Assembly: GCA_963801065.1 (NCBI GenBank)
Contig: CAWDDG010000004.1
Span: 372,001-436,000 of the forward strand
Length of the DNA stretch: 64,000 nt
Direction of reading: 5' to 3'
Origin: CAWDDG01 sp963801065
Lineage (GTDB): Bacteria; Actinomycetota; Actinomycetes; Jiangellales; Jiangellaceae
Under the pieces are notes generated by a model. That model did no database searches, was not told where the DNA came from, and was given only the letters and a program-made list of their open reading frames with translations. A program made the position numbers and the translations under genes. Below are positions 1-8,620 of this stretch, one piece after another. Each line of letters starts with the position of its first letter. Position 1 is the first letter of the stretch.

Positions 1-2073
1 TTCTCCAACATCGGCGACGACGCCGACGGCATGCGGCAGCTGTTCCGCCAGTTCTCGTTCCCCGGTGGCGTGCCGAGCCATGCCGCTCCGGAGACGCCCG
101 GCTCGATCCACGAGGGTGGCGAACTCGGGTACGCGCTCTCGCACGCGTACGGCGTTGCGTTCGACAACCCCGATCTGCTGGTGGCCTGCGTCATCGGCGA
201 CGGCGAGGCCGAGACCGGGCCGCTGGCCACCGGCTGGCACGGCAACAAGTTCCTCGACCCGGTGAACGACGGCGTGGTCCTGCCGATCCTCCAGCTGAAC
301 GGCTACAAGATCGCGAATCCCACGATCCTCGCGCGGATCGGCGAGGACGAGCTGCTCGACCTGATGCGCGGCTACGGCCACCGTCCGTACGTCGTCACCG
401 GCGGGTTCGACGGCGAGGATGTGGCCGACGTCCACCACCGAATGGCCGCCGTGCTCGACGATGTCCTCGACGAGATCGCCGTCATCCGGCGCAGTGCGGC
501 CGAGGGGGCGCTGAACGGCACGCCGCGCTGGCCGATGATCGTACTTCGTACGCCCAAGGGCTGGACCGGGCCTCGCGAGGTCGACGGCATCCCCGTCGAA
601 GGCACCCATCGCGCGCATCAGGTGCCGCTGGCCGGCGTGCGCGAGAATCGCGAGCACCTCGACCTGCTCGACCAGTGGCTCCGCTCGTACCGTCCGAACG
701 AGCTCTTCGGTGCCGACGGTCGCCTCGACGCCGGCGTCGCGGCACACGCGCCGGAAGGTAGCCGGCGGATGAGCGCGAACCCGCACGCCAACGGCGGCCT
801 TCTCCTCCGCGACCTCCAGCTCCCCGACTTCCGCGACTTCGCAGTCGACGTCCCCGCGCCCGGAGAGGCGACCGCCGAAGCCACCCGGGTGCTCGGCACG
901 TGGCTGGCGCAGGTCGTCGTCGCCAATCCCGACAACTTCCGGCTGTTCGGCCCCGACGAGACCGAGTCGAACCGGCTCGACGCTGTCTACGACGTCACCG
1001 ACAAGGTCTGGCAGGCCGAGATCGTCGACACCGACGAGCACCTGGCCCGCTCCGGCCGCGTCATGGAGGTGCTCTCCGAACACCAGTGCCAGGGCTGGCT
1101 GGAGGGCTACCTGCTCAGCGGGCGACACGGGCTGTTCAGCTGCTACGAGGCGTTCATCCACATCATCGACTCGATGTTCAACCAGCACGCCAAGTGGATC
1201 GACGCGACCGGCCACATTCCGTGGCGGCGTCCTATCGCGTCGCTCAACTACCTGCTGACGTCGCACGTGTGGCGGCAGGACCACAACGGCTTCTCGCACC
1301 AGGACCCGGGCTTCATCGACCACGTCGTGAACAAGAAGGCGCATGTCATCCGGGTCTACCTGCCGCCGGACACCAACACACTGCTCTCCACGGCCGACCA
1401 CTGCCTGCGGTCCCGAAACTTCGTCAACGTGATCGTCGCCGGCAAGCAGCCGTCGCCGCAATGGCTCTCGATGGACGAGGCCGTGGCCCACTGCACTCGA
1501 GGTATAGGGATCTGGCCGTGGGCCAGCGCGGACGGCGGCGACGGCGAACCCGACGTGGTTTTGGCCTGCGCGGGCGACGTGCCAACTCTCGAGACGCTTG
1601 CGGCTGCCGACCTCCTGCGTCAGCACGCGCCTGAGCTGCGAGTGCGAGTCGTCAACGTCGTCGACCTGATGCGGCTGCAAGACGAGCGCGAGCATCCGCA
1701 CGGCCTGCCCGACCGCGACTTCGACACTCTGTTCACGAAGGACAAGCCGGTGGTGTTCGCGTACCACGGCTACCCGTCGCTGATCCACCAGCTGACGTAC
1801 AGGCGGACCAACCACAGCAACATCCACGTCCGCGGTTACAAGGAGATGGGCACCACCACGACGCCGTTCGACATGGTCATGCTCAACGACCTCGACCGCT
1901 TCCACCTCGTCATGGACGTCATCGACCGCGTGCCGTCGCTGGGTTCGCGAGCCGCCGGCGTCCGTCAGCTCATGGTCGACGCGCGGCTCGCGGCCCGTCG
2001 GTACACCCGCGAGCACGGTGAGGACGCGCCCGAGATCCACAACTGGACGTGGCCCGGCCCGTCATCCGGCTGA
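1..2073 (+). CDS. xfp: phosphoketolase (Xfp), 5' end outside window
   Basis: Thiamine-diphosphate enzyme that splits xylulose-5-phosphate (often also fructose-6-phosphate) with phosphate to acetyl phosphate in the phosphoketolase shunt; cytoplasmic. The frame is open from base 1, so the first ~110-130 residues of the usual ~800 are missing on the left. Visible signatures are the ThDP/Mg site around GDGEAETGPLATGWHGNKF, the LNGYKIANPT stretch, an active-site GRHGLFSCYEAF segment, and the C-terminal VVFAYHGYPSLIH and HVRGYKEMGTTTTPFDM blocks. The stop overlaps the convergent VOC gene by 12 bp. No acetate kinase or phosphotransacetylase gene is visible downstream. Family assignment is secure; substrate range (X5P only or X5P/F6P) cannot be read from sequence. 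Confidence 0.96.
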   Translation, partial: FSNIGDDADGMRQLFRQFSFPGGVPSHAAPETPGSIHEGGELGYALSHAYGVAFDNPDLLVACVIGDGEAETGPLATGWHGNKFLDPVNDGVVLPILQLNGYKIANPTILARIGEDELLDLMRGYGHRPYVVTGGFDGEDVADVHHRMAAVLDDVLDEIAVIRRSAAEGALNGTPRWPMIVLRTPKGWTGPREVDGIPVEGTHRAHQVPLAGVRENREHLDLLDQWLRSYRPNELFGADGRLDAGVAAHAPEGSRRMSANPHANGGLLLRDLQLPDFRDFAVDVPAPGEATAEATRVLGTWLAQVVVANPDNFRLFGPDETESNRLDAVYDVTDKVWQAEIVDTDEHLARSGRVMEVLSEHQCQGWLEGYLLSGRHGLFSCYEAFIHIIDSMFNQHAKWIDATGHIPWRRPIASLNYLLTSHVWRQDHNGFSHQDPGFIDHVVNKKAHVIRVYLPPDTNTLLSTADHCLRSRNFVNVIVAGKQPSPQWLSMDEAVAHCTRGIGIWPWASADGGDGEPDVVLACAGDVPTLETLAAADLLRQHAPELRVRVVNVVDLMRLQDEREHPHGLPDRDFDTLFTKDKPVVFAYHGYPSLIHQLTYRRTNHSNIHVRGYKEMGTTTTPFDMVMLNDLDRFHLVMDVIDRVPSLGSRAAGVRQLMVDARLAARRYTREHGEDAPEIHNWTWPGPSSG

Positions 2074-2559
2074 GGCGCCGACGGCCGAGTTGACCGCGAA
2101 GATACAGAACGGGTGTCCAGCAGGGTCGGCGTAGACACGTAGCGGCTCCTCGGGATCGTCGGAGCGGTCGTGGAGCAGCCGGGCGCCGAGGGCCAGGGCC
2201 CGCTCGTGTTGGACGTCGAGCTCCGCTGTCGTCGGCACCGTCAGGTCCAGATGCAGTTGCTGTGGGACCGGACCCTCCGGCCACGTCGCCGCCGGTAGTG
2301 CAGCCACCTGTTGGAAAGCCACCCGGTTGCGCCCGGCGGCGTCACGCAGCACCAACCAGTCCTGGCCCATGGGGTCCGGCTCGCCGATGGCCGGTGGTTC
2401 GTCCCCAGGCCGGTACCGCAGGCCCAACAGTCGACGGTAGAACTCCGCCAGCACCCGTGCGTCGGTACAGTCCACGACGACCTGCAGAAGCTCCGGGTAA
2501 CCTCGCTCCGCCTCCACGGGCCGACCTCCTCGAACCAGGCGTCTGGATTCCGCTCCCAT
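2062..2559 (-). CDS. VOC (glyoxalase/bleomycin-resistance) family protein
   Basis: Small cytoplasmic protein of the vicinal-oxygen-chelate fold, 165 residues. The pattern ELLQVVVDCTDARVLAEFYRRLLG, then QQLHLDLTVPT, then a terminal YADPAGHPFCIF is typical of paired beta-alpha-beta-beta-beta modules in uncharacterised actinobacterial VOC proteins. The true start may lie inside the frame: a GTG at 2514 would begin just before the conserved GYPELLQ motif and remove a charged N-terminus that does not look conserved. Substrate unknown; members of this group include glyoxalases, antibiotic-binding proteins and dioxygenases. It converges on the phosphoketolase gene with a short 3' overlap. Confidence 0.85.
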   Translation of the reverse strand: MGAESRRLVRGGRPVEAERGYPELLQVVVDCTDARVLAEFYRRLLGLRYRPGDEPPAIGEPDPMGQDWLVLRDAAGRNRVAFQQVAALPAATWPEGPVPQQLHLDLTVPTTAELDVQHERALALGARLLHDRSDDPEEPLRVYADPAGHPFCIFAVNSAVGASAG

Positions 2560-2607
2560 GCCGACATCCTGGCGAACCTCACCGACATCCCGGCCCCCGG
2601 GATGTCG

Positions 2608-3588
2608 CTACGGCGCCCGCGGGGTGTCCTCCCCAGGGGCGCTCCACGGCTGCTCCGGAGCGGCGGGCGGCTCGGGTGCGGCCGGTGCGGCCGGAGCGAC
2701 TGGCGACTCGGGCGTTGGCGGCTCGGCCGGCGGGTTCGGCGCCACGTCAGCCGAACCAGGCGCGCCCGTCGTGACGTCCGGCCGCTCGACTGTGCCGACC
2801 ATCGTGTCGACGTCGAGCGGACGCGTGTCGGTCGGCCCCGCGAAGGCAGGAGTTCCCTCCTGTACGCCGGTCGGCTCGTCGGCGGCGGTCGCGACGGGTT
2901 CCTCGCTCGCGGCGGCGCCAGCACGTCGGCGTAGGGCGAGTACGGCAAGTGCGCCGATGGCCAGCAGCCCGGCGAGTACGCCGACGATCAGCCAGGGGAA
3001 CGAGGAGCCGCCTGAGTCCTCGGCGCGGGCCTCGATGTCCAGGCTCTCGCCGAACGCGGGAGCCCAGGTGACCGTCCGGCCGTCGAGCTCGCCGTTGTGT
3101 TCGATGACCTCACCGGGGAACGTGACCGCGACCTGGACGTCCATGGTCTCCGCGAAGCCCTCGACGAGCTCCTGCTCCTCACCGGAGAGCTCGCCGAGCT
3201 CGGTGCCGGTCAGGTCGAGCACGCCGTTCACGACGTACTCGTCGCCCTCGTGAACGATCGAGAGCGTCTCGTCGTCGCTGAAGTCGAGCTCCTCCAAGGG
3301 GACGTCGTCCATGACCATCCTGGTCCCCTGGAAACCCTCGGCCTGGTAGGGCTCCTGTGTCACACCCTCAGGGGCGTCGCTCATGACGTCGTTGCGGAAC
3401 TCTTCGGCCAGTTCCTCCGGGTCCTGACCCGAGAGCCGGGCCAGCTCCTCGCTGACCGCCAAGATGACGTGGCCGTCGACCGTCTCGTCCTCGCTGATGT
3501 CGAGCGACATGTCGAGCCTGAGGCATCCGGCCAACGAGACCGCCACGGCCACGGCTGCCAGTGCGTGCAGTGCTCCCCTGCGATTCAT
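2608..3588 (-). CDS. LppM-like (DUF3153) lipoprotein with C-terminal membrane anchor
   Basis: Predicted secreted lipoprotein of 326 residues. The start at 3588 was chosen because it places a classic lipoprotein signal at residues 1-22 ending in lipobox SLAGC (Cys22); the frame is open 69 bases further upstream without signal-peptide character. After the Cys, an LppM-type domain (about 23-200, LRLDMSLDISEDETVDGHV onward) is followed by one membrane segment (about 212-235, FPWLIVGVLAGLLAIGALAV), an RRR stop-transfer and a Pro/Ala-rich cytoplasmic tail of some 85 residues. In mycobacteria LppM is linked to surface lipomannan traffic, but orthology is not established here. It stands alone on the minus strand. 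Confidence 0.82.
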   Translation of the reverse strand: MNRRGALHALAAVAVAVSLAGCLRLDMSLDISEDETVDGHVILAVSEELARLSGQDPEELAEEFRNDVMSDAPEGVTQEPYQAEGFQGTRMVMDDVPLEELDFSDDETLSIVHEGDEYVVNGVLDLTGTELGELSGEEQELVEGFAETMDVQVAVTFPGEVIEHNGELDGRTVTWAPAFGESLDIEARAEDSGGSSFPWLIVGVLAGLLAIGALAVLALRRRAGAAASEEPVATAADEPTGVQEGTPAFAGPTDTRPLDVDTMVGTVERPDVTTGAPGSADVAPNPPAEPPTPESPVAPAAPAAPEPPAAPEQPWSAPGEDTPRAP

Positions 3589-3660
3589 GGGCGCAAGAGT
3601 GGCACGAACTCGGCACCTGGGACGCCGCAAATCGCCGGCTTCAGCGCCGGACACCATGCA

Positions 3661-4104
3661 TCAACGGGCCCGGGATCGTTCGTAGGTCTCGATGAACCCG
3701 TCCACAGGTGTGCCGGCGATGACCTCCCGGACCAGATCGAGGTCGAGGTCCTCGATCTTCTTGAACCGCACGCAGCTCTTGCCCATGTCCAGCCTGCGCC
3801 CGCCGGCCGTCCAGCGCGCGCGAAAGTCGCGCTCCTCGTCGGAGTCCGCGTAGACGCCCATGAGATAGAGCGAGTTGTAGCGCTTCTGCGCGGCCAGCGC
3901 GACGTAGCCCAGCGGCTGCCCGTTGTACGTATCCGGGTAGCGCTGGAGCGGGATGCTCCAGGTGATCATGCCGAACGCCATGCTCTCCTCATAGCCGGCC
4001 GGGAGGGCGTCGTTGACCACGTCGCGGATGGCACTGATCGTCTCTCGCCGTTCGACGTCCAGATTGGCGAGGTAGTCCTCGACCGTCGTAGCGTCGCTCT
4101 GCAC
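3661..4104 (-). CDS. DUF1801 (YdhG-like) protein
   Basis: Cytoplasmic protein of 147 residues with the DUF1801 pattern: an N-terminal helix (TVEDYLANLDVERRETISAIRDVV), a central ESMAFGMITWSIPL strand pair, YVALAAQKRYNSLYLMG, and MGKSCVRFKKIEDLDLDLV near the end. The fold is the iron-chaperone/frataxin-like one, and biochemical function is mostly unknown. Its start at 4104 lies only 6 bp from the ATG of the divergent winged-helix gene, so the two promoters must overlap one another's coding sequence or the neighbour must start further in. Confidence 0.85.
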   Translation of the reverse strand: MQSDATTVEDYLANLDVERRETISAIRDVVNDALPAGYEESMAFGMITWSIPLQRYPDTYNGQPLGYVALAAQKRYNSLYLMGVYADSDEERDFRARWTAGGRRLDMGKSCVRFKKIEDLDLDLVREVIAGTPVDGFIETYERSRAR

Positions 4105-4110
4105 GTCGTC

Positions 4111-5175
4111 ATGCTAGGGCTGCTGCATGCCCGGGGAGGGCTGTTGGACGACGAGGTCCGCCGGGGTCGCCTACACGCCCAGTGGCTGGCACCCGGCGAC
4201 GAGGCGAGGTCGCCGGCCGAGGTCGTCCGTCATCTGGTGGGCATTCAGGCACAGATCCTGTCAGCGGCTTCGCTGGCCGTCCGGGCTCGAACCGCGGGCG
4301 CAACCGCGGCCGATGTGGGAAGCGAGCGCGCGGAAGGAACGCTCGTCCGGACCTGGCTGATGCGCCGAACGCTCCACCTCGTGGCGGCCGACGACGTGAG
4401 CTGGCTGCTGTCGTTGTTGGGCCCGACGCTGCTCGCCAGGGCGGCGCGCAGACATGCGCAACTGGACTTGGACGGGGCCACGCTCGAGCGCTCCGTCGAC
4501 GTGCTCCTCCGCCTGTTGCACGACGGGCCCGCGACACGGGCTGAGCTCTTCAGCGGTCTGGCGGCGAACGGGATCAACCCCGCTGGGCAGCGGGGTATCC
4601 ACGTCGTGCAGCACGCGGCCCTGCGCGGCGTGCTCTGTTTCGGGCCGGACCGTGACCGCGAACCGACGTGGCGGCTCCGGCCGTCGTCGAGCGATCGAAC
4701 TCTTGACCGCGAGCAGGCGCTTGCGCTGCTGGGGCACCGGTACCGGGCGGGCTACCGCCCTAGCGATCCCCGCGATCTTGCCGCGTGGTCCGGCTTGACG
4801 GTCACCGATGCCCGCGAAGCGTGGCGGCTCGCCGGAGATCGCAAACCCGACGGTGCCGACGGTGTGTCGGACCAGGGGATCGTCCGATTGCTGCCCCACT
4901 TCGATCCATACCTGCTCGGCTACGCCAACCGGGACCTCGTCGTGCCGGCCGAGCAGGTAAGGCAGGTCTGGACCGGCGGCGGATACATCGTGCCCACGGT
5001 GATCGTCGACGGCCGGGCTGTCGCCACGTGGCGATCGGACCCGCGTGGCCGTGAGTTGGTGATCGAGGTCTCACCATTCGCCGAGGATGGGCTCGGGGAA
5101 GAGGTGCAGCACGCCGTTGACACCGAGATCGCCGACATCGGCCGCTTCCTCGGATCTGAAGCGCGCCGGCGATAA
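4111..5175 (+). CDS. winged-helix DNA-binding (AlkZ/YcaQ-like, HTH_42) protein
   Basis: Protein of 354 residues of the family that includes the interstrand-crosslink DNA glycosylases AlkX/AlkZ (HTH_42, three tandem winged helices). Typical segments are RRGRLHAQWLAP, VRHLVGIQAQILSAASLAVRAR, GTLVRTWLMRRTLHLV, and LLPHFDPYLLGYANR toward the C-terminus. The QxQ-type catalytic motif of AlkZ (here GIQAQ) is present near residue 48. The start was taken at ATG 4111; a TTG at 4144 is an alternative closer to the conserved region. A second, distinct member of the same family lies at 31750-32835. Glycosylase activity is inferred from the family only. Confidence 0.85.
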   Translation: MLGLLHARGGLLDDEVRRGRLHAQWLAPGDEARSPAEVVRHLVGIQAQILSAASLAVRARTAGATAADVGSERAEGTLVRTWLMRRTLHLVAADDVSWLLSLLGPTLLARAARRHAQLDLDGATLERSVDVLLRLLHDGPATRAELFSGLAANGINPAGQRGIHVVQHAALRGVLCFGPDRDREPTWRLRPSSSDRTLDREQALALLGHRYRAGYRPSDPRDLAAWSGLTVTDAREAWRLAGDRKPDGADGVSDQGIVRLLPHFDPYLLGYANRDLVVPAEQVRQVWTGGGYIVPTVIVDGRAVATWRSDPRGRELVIEVSPFAEDGLGEEVQHAVDTEIADIGRFLGSEARRR

Positions 5176-5218
5176 GGCGCGGGCGCCGGCGGGGCGCCAT
5201 GGCAACGACTGCGCGTCG

Positions 5219-5640
5219 TCACGGGACGGAAGGTGTCGCCGGCCACTGGGCAGCGCCGAGCTCCCGGGAAACGGTCCGCGCCGTCGAGCGAACAGCTTCG
5301 ACGACCGCGTCGTCGACGGGCCACTCGGTCGTGGGTACGACCACCGCGACAGCACCGACGGCGAGGCCCGAGGCGTCGAATACCGTTGCGGCGACACACG
5401 ATTCGCCCAGCACCGCCTCGTCGCACTCGACGGCGATGCCGCTAGCGCGGATGTCGGACAGCGCCTCCTTCAAGGCGGCCGGCTCGGTGAGTGTCTCGCC
5501 GGTCATGCTGCGCAGCGAAGGAGCGTCGAGCAGCCGGTCGGCCTCCTCAGGTAGGAACGCCAGCATGGCCTTGCCCAACGCGCTCGCGTGGGCCGGGATG
5601 ACGATCCCGTCCGCCTGGTCGACGAAGTGTGCCGTGCCGC
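5219..5640 (-). pseudogene. IclR-type regulator fragment (C-terminal effector domain only)
   Basis: About 140 residues with a clear IclR C-terminal effector-binding domain: PAHASALGKAMLAFLPEEA, SMTGETLTEPAALKEAL, then GIAVECDEAVLGESCVAATVFD and VGAVAVVVPTTEWP. The N-terminal helix-turn-helix and dimer region (some 110 residues) are absent. Upstream of GTAHFVDQ (about 5640) the frame stays open but no longer resembles IclR; there the opposite strand begins to encode a PTS enzyme I tail. The fragment is therefore a truncated remnant at a rearrangement point rather than a sequencing indel. A regulator without its DNA-binding domain is not expected to function. Confidence 0.72.
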
Positions 5641-5642
5641 GG

Positions 5643-5875
5643 TCGGGCGCGCGCGGGTCGCCGTATGCGGCGAAGTGGCCTCGGACCTCGCCGCCGTTCC
5701 GTTGCTCGTCGGCCTGGGCGTCGACGAGCTCAGCGTCGCGCCCTACGCGGTCCCGCTGGTCAAACAGGCCGTCCGTGAGCTCGAGGTCGACGCCTGCCGG
5801 TCCCTGGCGCGCACCGCACTCGGGCTGGCCTCGGCGGCCGACGTCCGCGGCCTCTCGTCGGAGCACGCCGAGTGA
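5643..5875 (+). pseudogene. PTS enzyme I (ptsI) C-terminal fragment
   Basis: About 75 codons whose product reads RARVAVCGEVASDLAAVPLL, then VGLGVDELSVAPYAVPLVKQ. This is the characteristic end of phosphoenolpyruvate-protein phosphotransferase (CGE near the PEP-binding site, then LVGLGV-ELS). Full enzyme I is ~550 residues, so nearly everything is missing. The frame can be read upstream to an ATG at 5588, but that part is antisense to the IclR remnant and not enzyme I-like. The two truncated genes meet tail-to-head at about 5640, as expected of a deletion or inversion scar. Confidence 0.65.
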
Positions 5876-5919
5876 TCCACATCAGGTTGCGACCTGTAGA
5901 AACGCTACGACACCCGGCC

Positions 5920-6012
5920 GCGTGGCACGCTGAGCCGCTCCACAAACCCCCACAACTCGGGCGCGTGGGCAACGTTTCACCGTGCCACGTACGACCGTTG
6001 GGCGTGCCACGC
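5920..6012. repeat. inverted repeat GCGTGGCACGC with internal copies
   Basis: The 158-bp gap between the ptsI remnant and the nuclease gene contains perfect 11-bp arms, GCGTGGCACGC at 5920-5930 and its reverse complement at 6002-6012. Inside the loop there is a further CCGTGCCACGT and a CAACG/CGTTG pair, so the element looks like a nested stem structure or a cluster of protein-binding half sites. It sits beyond the stop of the minus-strand nuclease gene, which favours a termination or repeat role over a promoter operator. No transposase or coding potential is seen. Confidence 0.5.
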
Positions 6013-6034
6013 GTACCTGGTCCTGCCGGAGTCG

Positions 6035-6784
6035 TCATCTGGTGTTGTCGTCCGGGCTGAGGACGACGTCGACGACCACGGGGCGATGATCCGACGCCTC
6101 GGTCGGCACGACGCTCGCCGACGCGACCGCGACCCCCGGCGAGACCAGCACGTAGTCGATCCGCGCGTACGGCGTGGTCGCGTCGAACGTCAACCCGTCG
6201 CCCGTACCAGCCACGGCCCACGCGTCGACGACGTCCTGGGTGACCAGCCCGATCTCCGTAGACGTCGGCTCCGCGTTGAAGTCGCCGAGGACCACGACCG
6301 GTTGCGGGCCGTTCCGGACCACGCCGCGGATGGTGGCCACCTGGGCCAGCCGTTCGACATGTGAGCCGACCTCGAGGTGGGTGTTGAGCACTCGCAGCTG
6401 AATGCCGCCCACGTCGAGCCGGATGGCGAGCAGCCCTCGCTGCTCGCCGGCCAGAGGCGGGTCGAACAGCGTGCGCAGCCTGTCCTGGATCGGGAAGGCG
6501 GTCAGCGTCGCCATGCCGTACTGCCGCCTCGCCGCACCTGGTCCGGACGGGTCTGCGTCGATCACCGCACCGAAGGCGTGATCCATCCCCAGTCGCTGGG
6601 CGAGCCACCCGGCCTGGTCGAGGTAGCCGCTGCGCCGGCCCAAGTGCCGGTCGACTTCCTGCAGGCACGCCACCTGCGCTCCCGCCTGCTCGATGGCGGC
6701 GGCCACGCGTTCGAGGTCGAGGATCCCGTCGGCCCCCACGCCGTGGTGGATGTTGAACGTGGCCAGACGCAGCGTTGCGGTCAC
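6035..6784 (-). CDS. endonuclease/exonuclease/phosphatase (EEP) family hydrolase
   Basis: Metal-dependent phosphoesterase of 249 residues. Catalytic blocks are visible in order: ATFNIHHG (metal-ligand Asn), CLQEVD (Glu), LNTHLE, VVLGDFNAEP (Asp/Asn) and TEASDHRPVV (final Asp-His). The substrate could be nucleic acid, a phospholipid or an inositol phosphate; sequence does not decide. There is no signal peptide. Its ATG overlaps the stop of the upstream NADP-binding oxidoreductase gene by 4 bp (ATGA), so the two are translationally coupled. Confidence 0.88.
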   Translation of the reverse strand: MTATLRLATFNIHHGVGADGILDLERVAAAIEQAGAQVACLQEVDRHLGRRSGYLDQAGWLAQRLGMDHAFGAVIDADPSGPGAARRQYGMATLTAFPIQDRLRTLFDPPLAGEQRGLLAIRLDVGGIQLRVLNTHLEVGSHVERLAQVATIRGVVRNGPQPVVVLGDFNAEPTSTEIGLVTQDVVDAWAVAGTGDGLTFDATTPYARIDYVLVSPGVAVASASVVPTEASDHRPVVVDVVLSPDDNTR

Positions 6785-7410
6785 CTGTGAGCTGACGCCA
6801 GAGCCTCTCGGAGGCCGGTGGTGTCCGTCTCCGCACCGGCGACGGCCGTACCAGGTTCCTGGCGCCAGCTGTCGTCGAGCCCGCCAGCGTCGACCGGGTC
6901 GAAGCCCAGCTCGTCGACCAGGCCCATCACAACGCGCTTGGCATCGTCGTCGTCCCCTGCCACAGGAAGGGCAATCCGTCCGTCGGTGCCCGGCGGGAGG
7001 CCCTTCTCGAGCAGGTGCTGGGCAAACATCGTGTTGAACGCCTTGACCACCGTCGCGTCGCGAAGGAGATCCGATGTCCAGCGGCTCGACGTCCGACTAC
7101 CGTCGGCGATCTCGGCGATGCGGCCGTCGCGCCCGGTGTAGTAATTGTTCGCATCGACCACGATCTTGCCGCGGAACGCGTCCGTTGGCAGGTCCGGGAC
7201 CACGCGGAGCGGCACGGCGAGAACCACGACATCGCTCTCTCGTGCGGCCGTCTCGACGGTGCCGGCCGTCGCGCCGGTCTCAGCGGCAAGGTCGGCGAGC
7301 GACTGCGGTCCGCGCGAGTTGGCTACCGCGACGTCGTGGCCGAGCGCGCTCAGCCCCCTGGTCAGGGTTCCGCCGATGTTTCCCGAGCCGATGATGCCGA
7401 TGTTCATCAT
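6781..7410 (-). CDS. NADPH-dependent F420 reductase-like / NADP-binding oxidoreductase
   Basis: Rossmann-fold protein of 209 residues beginning MMNIGIIGSGNIGGTLTRGL, the dinucleotide loop of the F420_oxidored/NADPH:F420 oxidoreductase family. Further conserved parts are VVVLAVPLRVVPDLP, VVDANNYY, VVKAFNTMFAQHL and LPVAGDDDDAKRVV. Family members transfer hydride between NADPH and coenzyme F420 or act on other small substrates; cofactor use is not proven here. Two Met codons (7410 and 7407) are possible starts. It is the first gene of a two-gene unit with the EEP hydrolase. Confidence 0.86.
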   Translation of the reverse strand: MMNIGIIGSGNIGGTLTRGLSALGHDVAVANSRGPQSLADLAAETGATAGTVETAARESDVVVLAVPLRVVPDLPTDAFRGKIVVDANNYYTGRDGRIAEIADGSRTSSRWTSDLLRDATVVKAFNTMFAQHLLEKGLPPGTDGRIALPVAGDDDDAKRVVMGLVDELGFDPVDAGGLDDSWRQEPGTAVAGAETDTTGLREALASAHR

Positions 7411-7541
7411 GTGCCTCTCTGGTGGATTCGCCGATGGAATGCACGGTGGTATGTGTTCGTCACAGTGCGTTGCACGCTCCTGCTATTCCCCACAGCAGCC
7501 CGAGCCGACGCTCGGAGAGGTGTCGCACCTAACGTGTCCAC

Positions 7542-8513
7542 GTGCCCCGAGGACGTCTCACCACCTGCGCCGTGGCATTGGTCGCGCTGAGCGCGTGCGC
7601 GGGCGCGGATGATCCGCCGGCAGCGTCAGCGCCCTCGGGGGACGGGTCGCCACCAGGCACACCCGCCGCGTCCTCGTGCGACGAGCCGTGCTACGCGGAC
7701 GTCGCGGACGTCGGTCAGCTCTCGTCCGACGTCGTCACCGAGGTGAGCGGCATGGCGGCAAGCCACCGAACGCCTGGCGTCTTCTACGTCGTCAGCGACG
7801 AGCCCGGTACGTCTTCCGTCGCCGCGGTGCGGGAGGACGGCACGCTCGTGGCCCGGATCGAGGTCACCCGGATGGCGGCCCGGAACGCGGAGGCGCTGGC
7901 CGTCGGTCCGTGCGGCGCGGGCGGCCCTACGTCCTGCCTGTATGTCGGAGACATCGGAGACCATGTGGGCCGCGACGACGTGGTCGTGTACCGGCTGGCT
8001 GAACCCGACCTGGGATCGCCGCCACAGGCGCCCGTGCCGGGCGTCGCTCTGCGCTTCACGTATCCGGATTCGCCGACCGATGCCGAGGCACTGCTCGTCG
8101 ACCAGGCCGGACGGCTGCTGATCATCAGCAAGGCATCGTTCGACGACGAGGCAGGCGTGACCCGACCGACCCGGCTGTACCGCGGCGGCACCGACGGCGG
8201 CGCTCTGGAGCATCTCGGCGAGATCGCGATCCCCGAGCCGGAGGACGGTTTCTTCGCCGGCCTTGTCGGCAACGGGGTCACTGATGCGTCGGCGGTAGAT
8301 GGCAGGGTGCTCCTGCGGACCTACGACGAGGTTCTCGAATACCGGGCGGCGGAGGGCGGTGCGGATCTCGCGGGATTCCCGAACTGGCCGTCACGCCGCG
8401 TGCCGGCACCCGATCAGATCCAATCCGAGACGGTGGCCTATCGCGCCGATGCGTGCGGCTACGTCACGACCTCGGAGGTCACCGGCGCCATCGACGCCGT
8501 CACCTGCGCCTGA
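7542..8513 (+). CDS. putative lipoprotein, beta-propeller-like, unknown function
   Basis: Protein of 323 residues starting at a GTG. It has a lipoprotein signal, RLTTCAVALVALSACAG (lipobox LSAC, Cys near 19), and a Ser/Pro/Ala-rich linker. The remaining ~270 residues have repeated beta-strand pattern (PGVFYVVSDEPGTSSVAAV, TSCLYVGDIGDH, AEALLVDQAGRLLIISKA) suggestive of a six-bladed propeller or esterase-like fold. The phrase YVGDIGDN/H is common in secreted actinobacterial proteins of unknown function. I do not recognise a catalytic motif. It is isolated, with 131 bp upstream and no strong promoter seen. Confidence 0.8.
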   Translation: MPRGRLTTCAVALVALSACAGADDPPAASAPSGDGSPPGTPAASSCDEPCYADVADVGQLSSDVVTEVSGMAASHRTPGVFYVVSDEPGTSSVAAVREDGTLVARIEVTRMAARNAEALAVGPCGAGGPTSCLYVGDIGDHVGRDDVVVYRLAEPDLGSPPQAPVPGVALRFTYPDSPTDAEALLVDQAGRLLIISKASFDDEAGVTRPTRLYRGGTDGGALEHLGEIAIPEPEDGFFAGLVGNGVTDASAVDGRVLLRTYDEVLEYRAAEGGADLAGFPNWPSRRVPAPDQIQSETVAYRADACGYVTTSEVTGAIDAVTCA

Positions 8514-8620
8514 TCCTTCAGGAGTCCCACGTCGGGGTCGATGGTCATAGCGACCTCCCTGTGAACCATTTCACGTGACGACAGACCAATCCGGCGGCCC
8601 TCCGGGAACGAACACCTGCT

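Noticed and set aside
3097..4110. Upstream extension of the first winged-helix gene frame
   Set aside because: The frame is open for 1 kb upstream, but this part is antisense to the lipoprotein and DUF1801 genes; similarity begins only after 4111.
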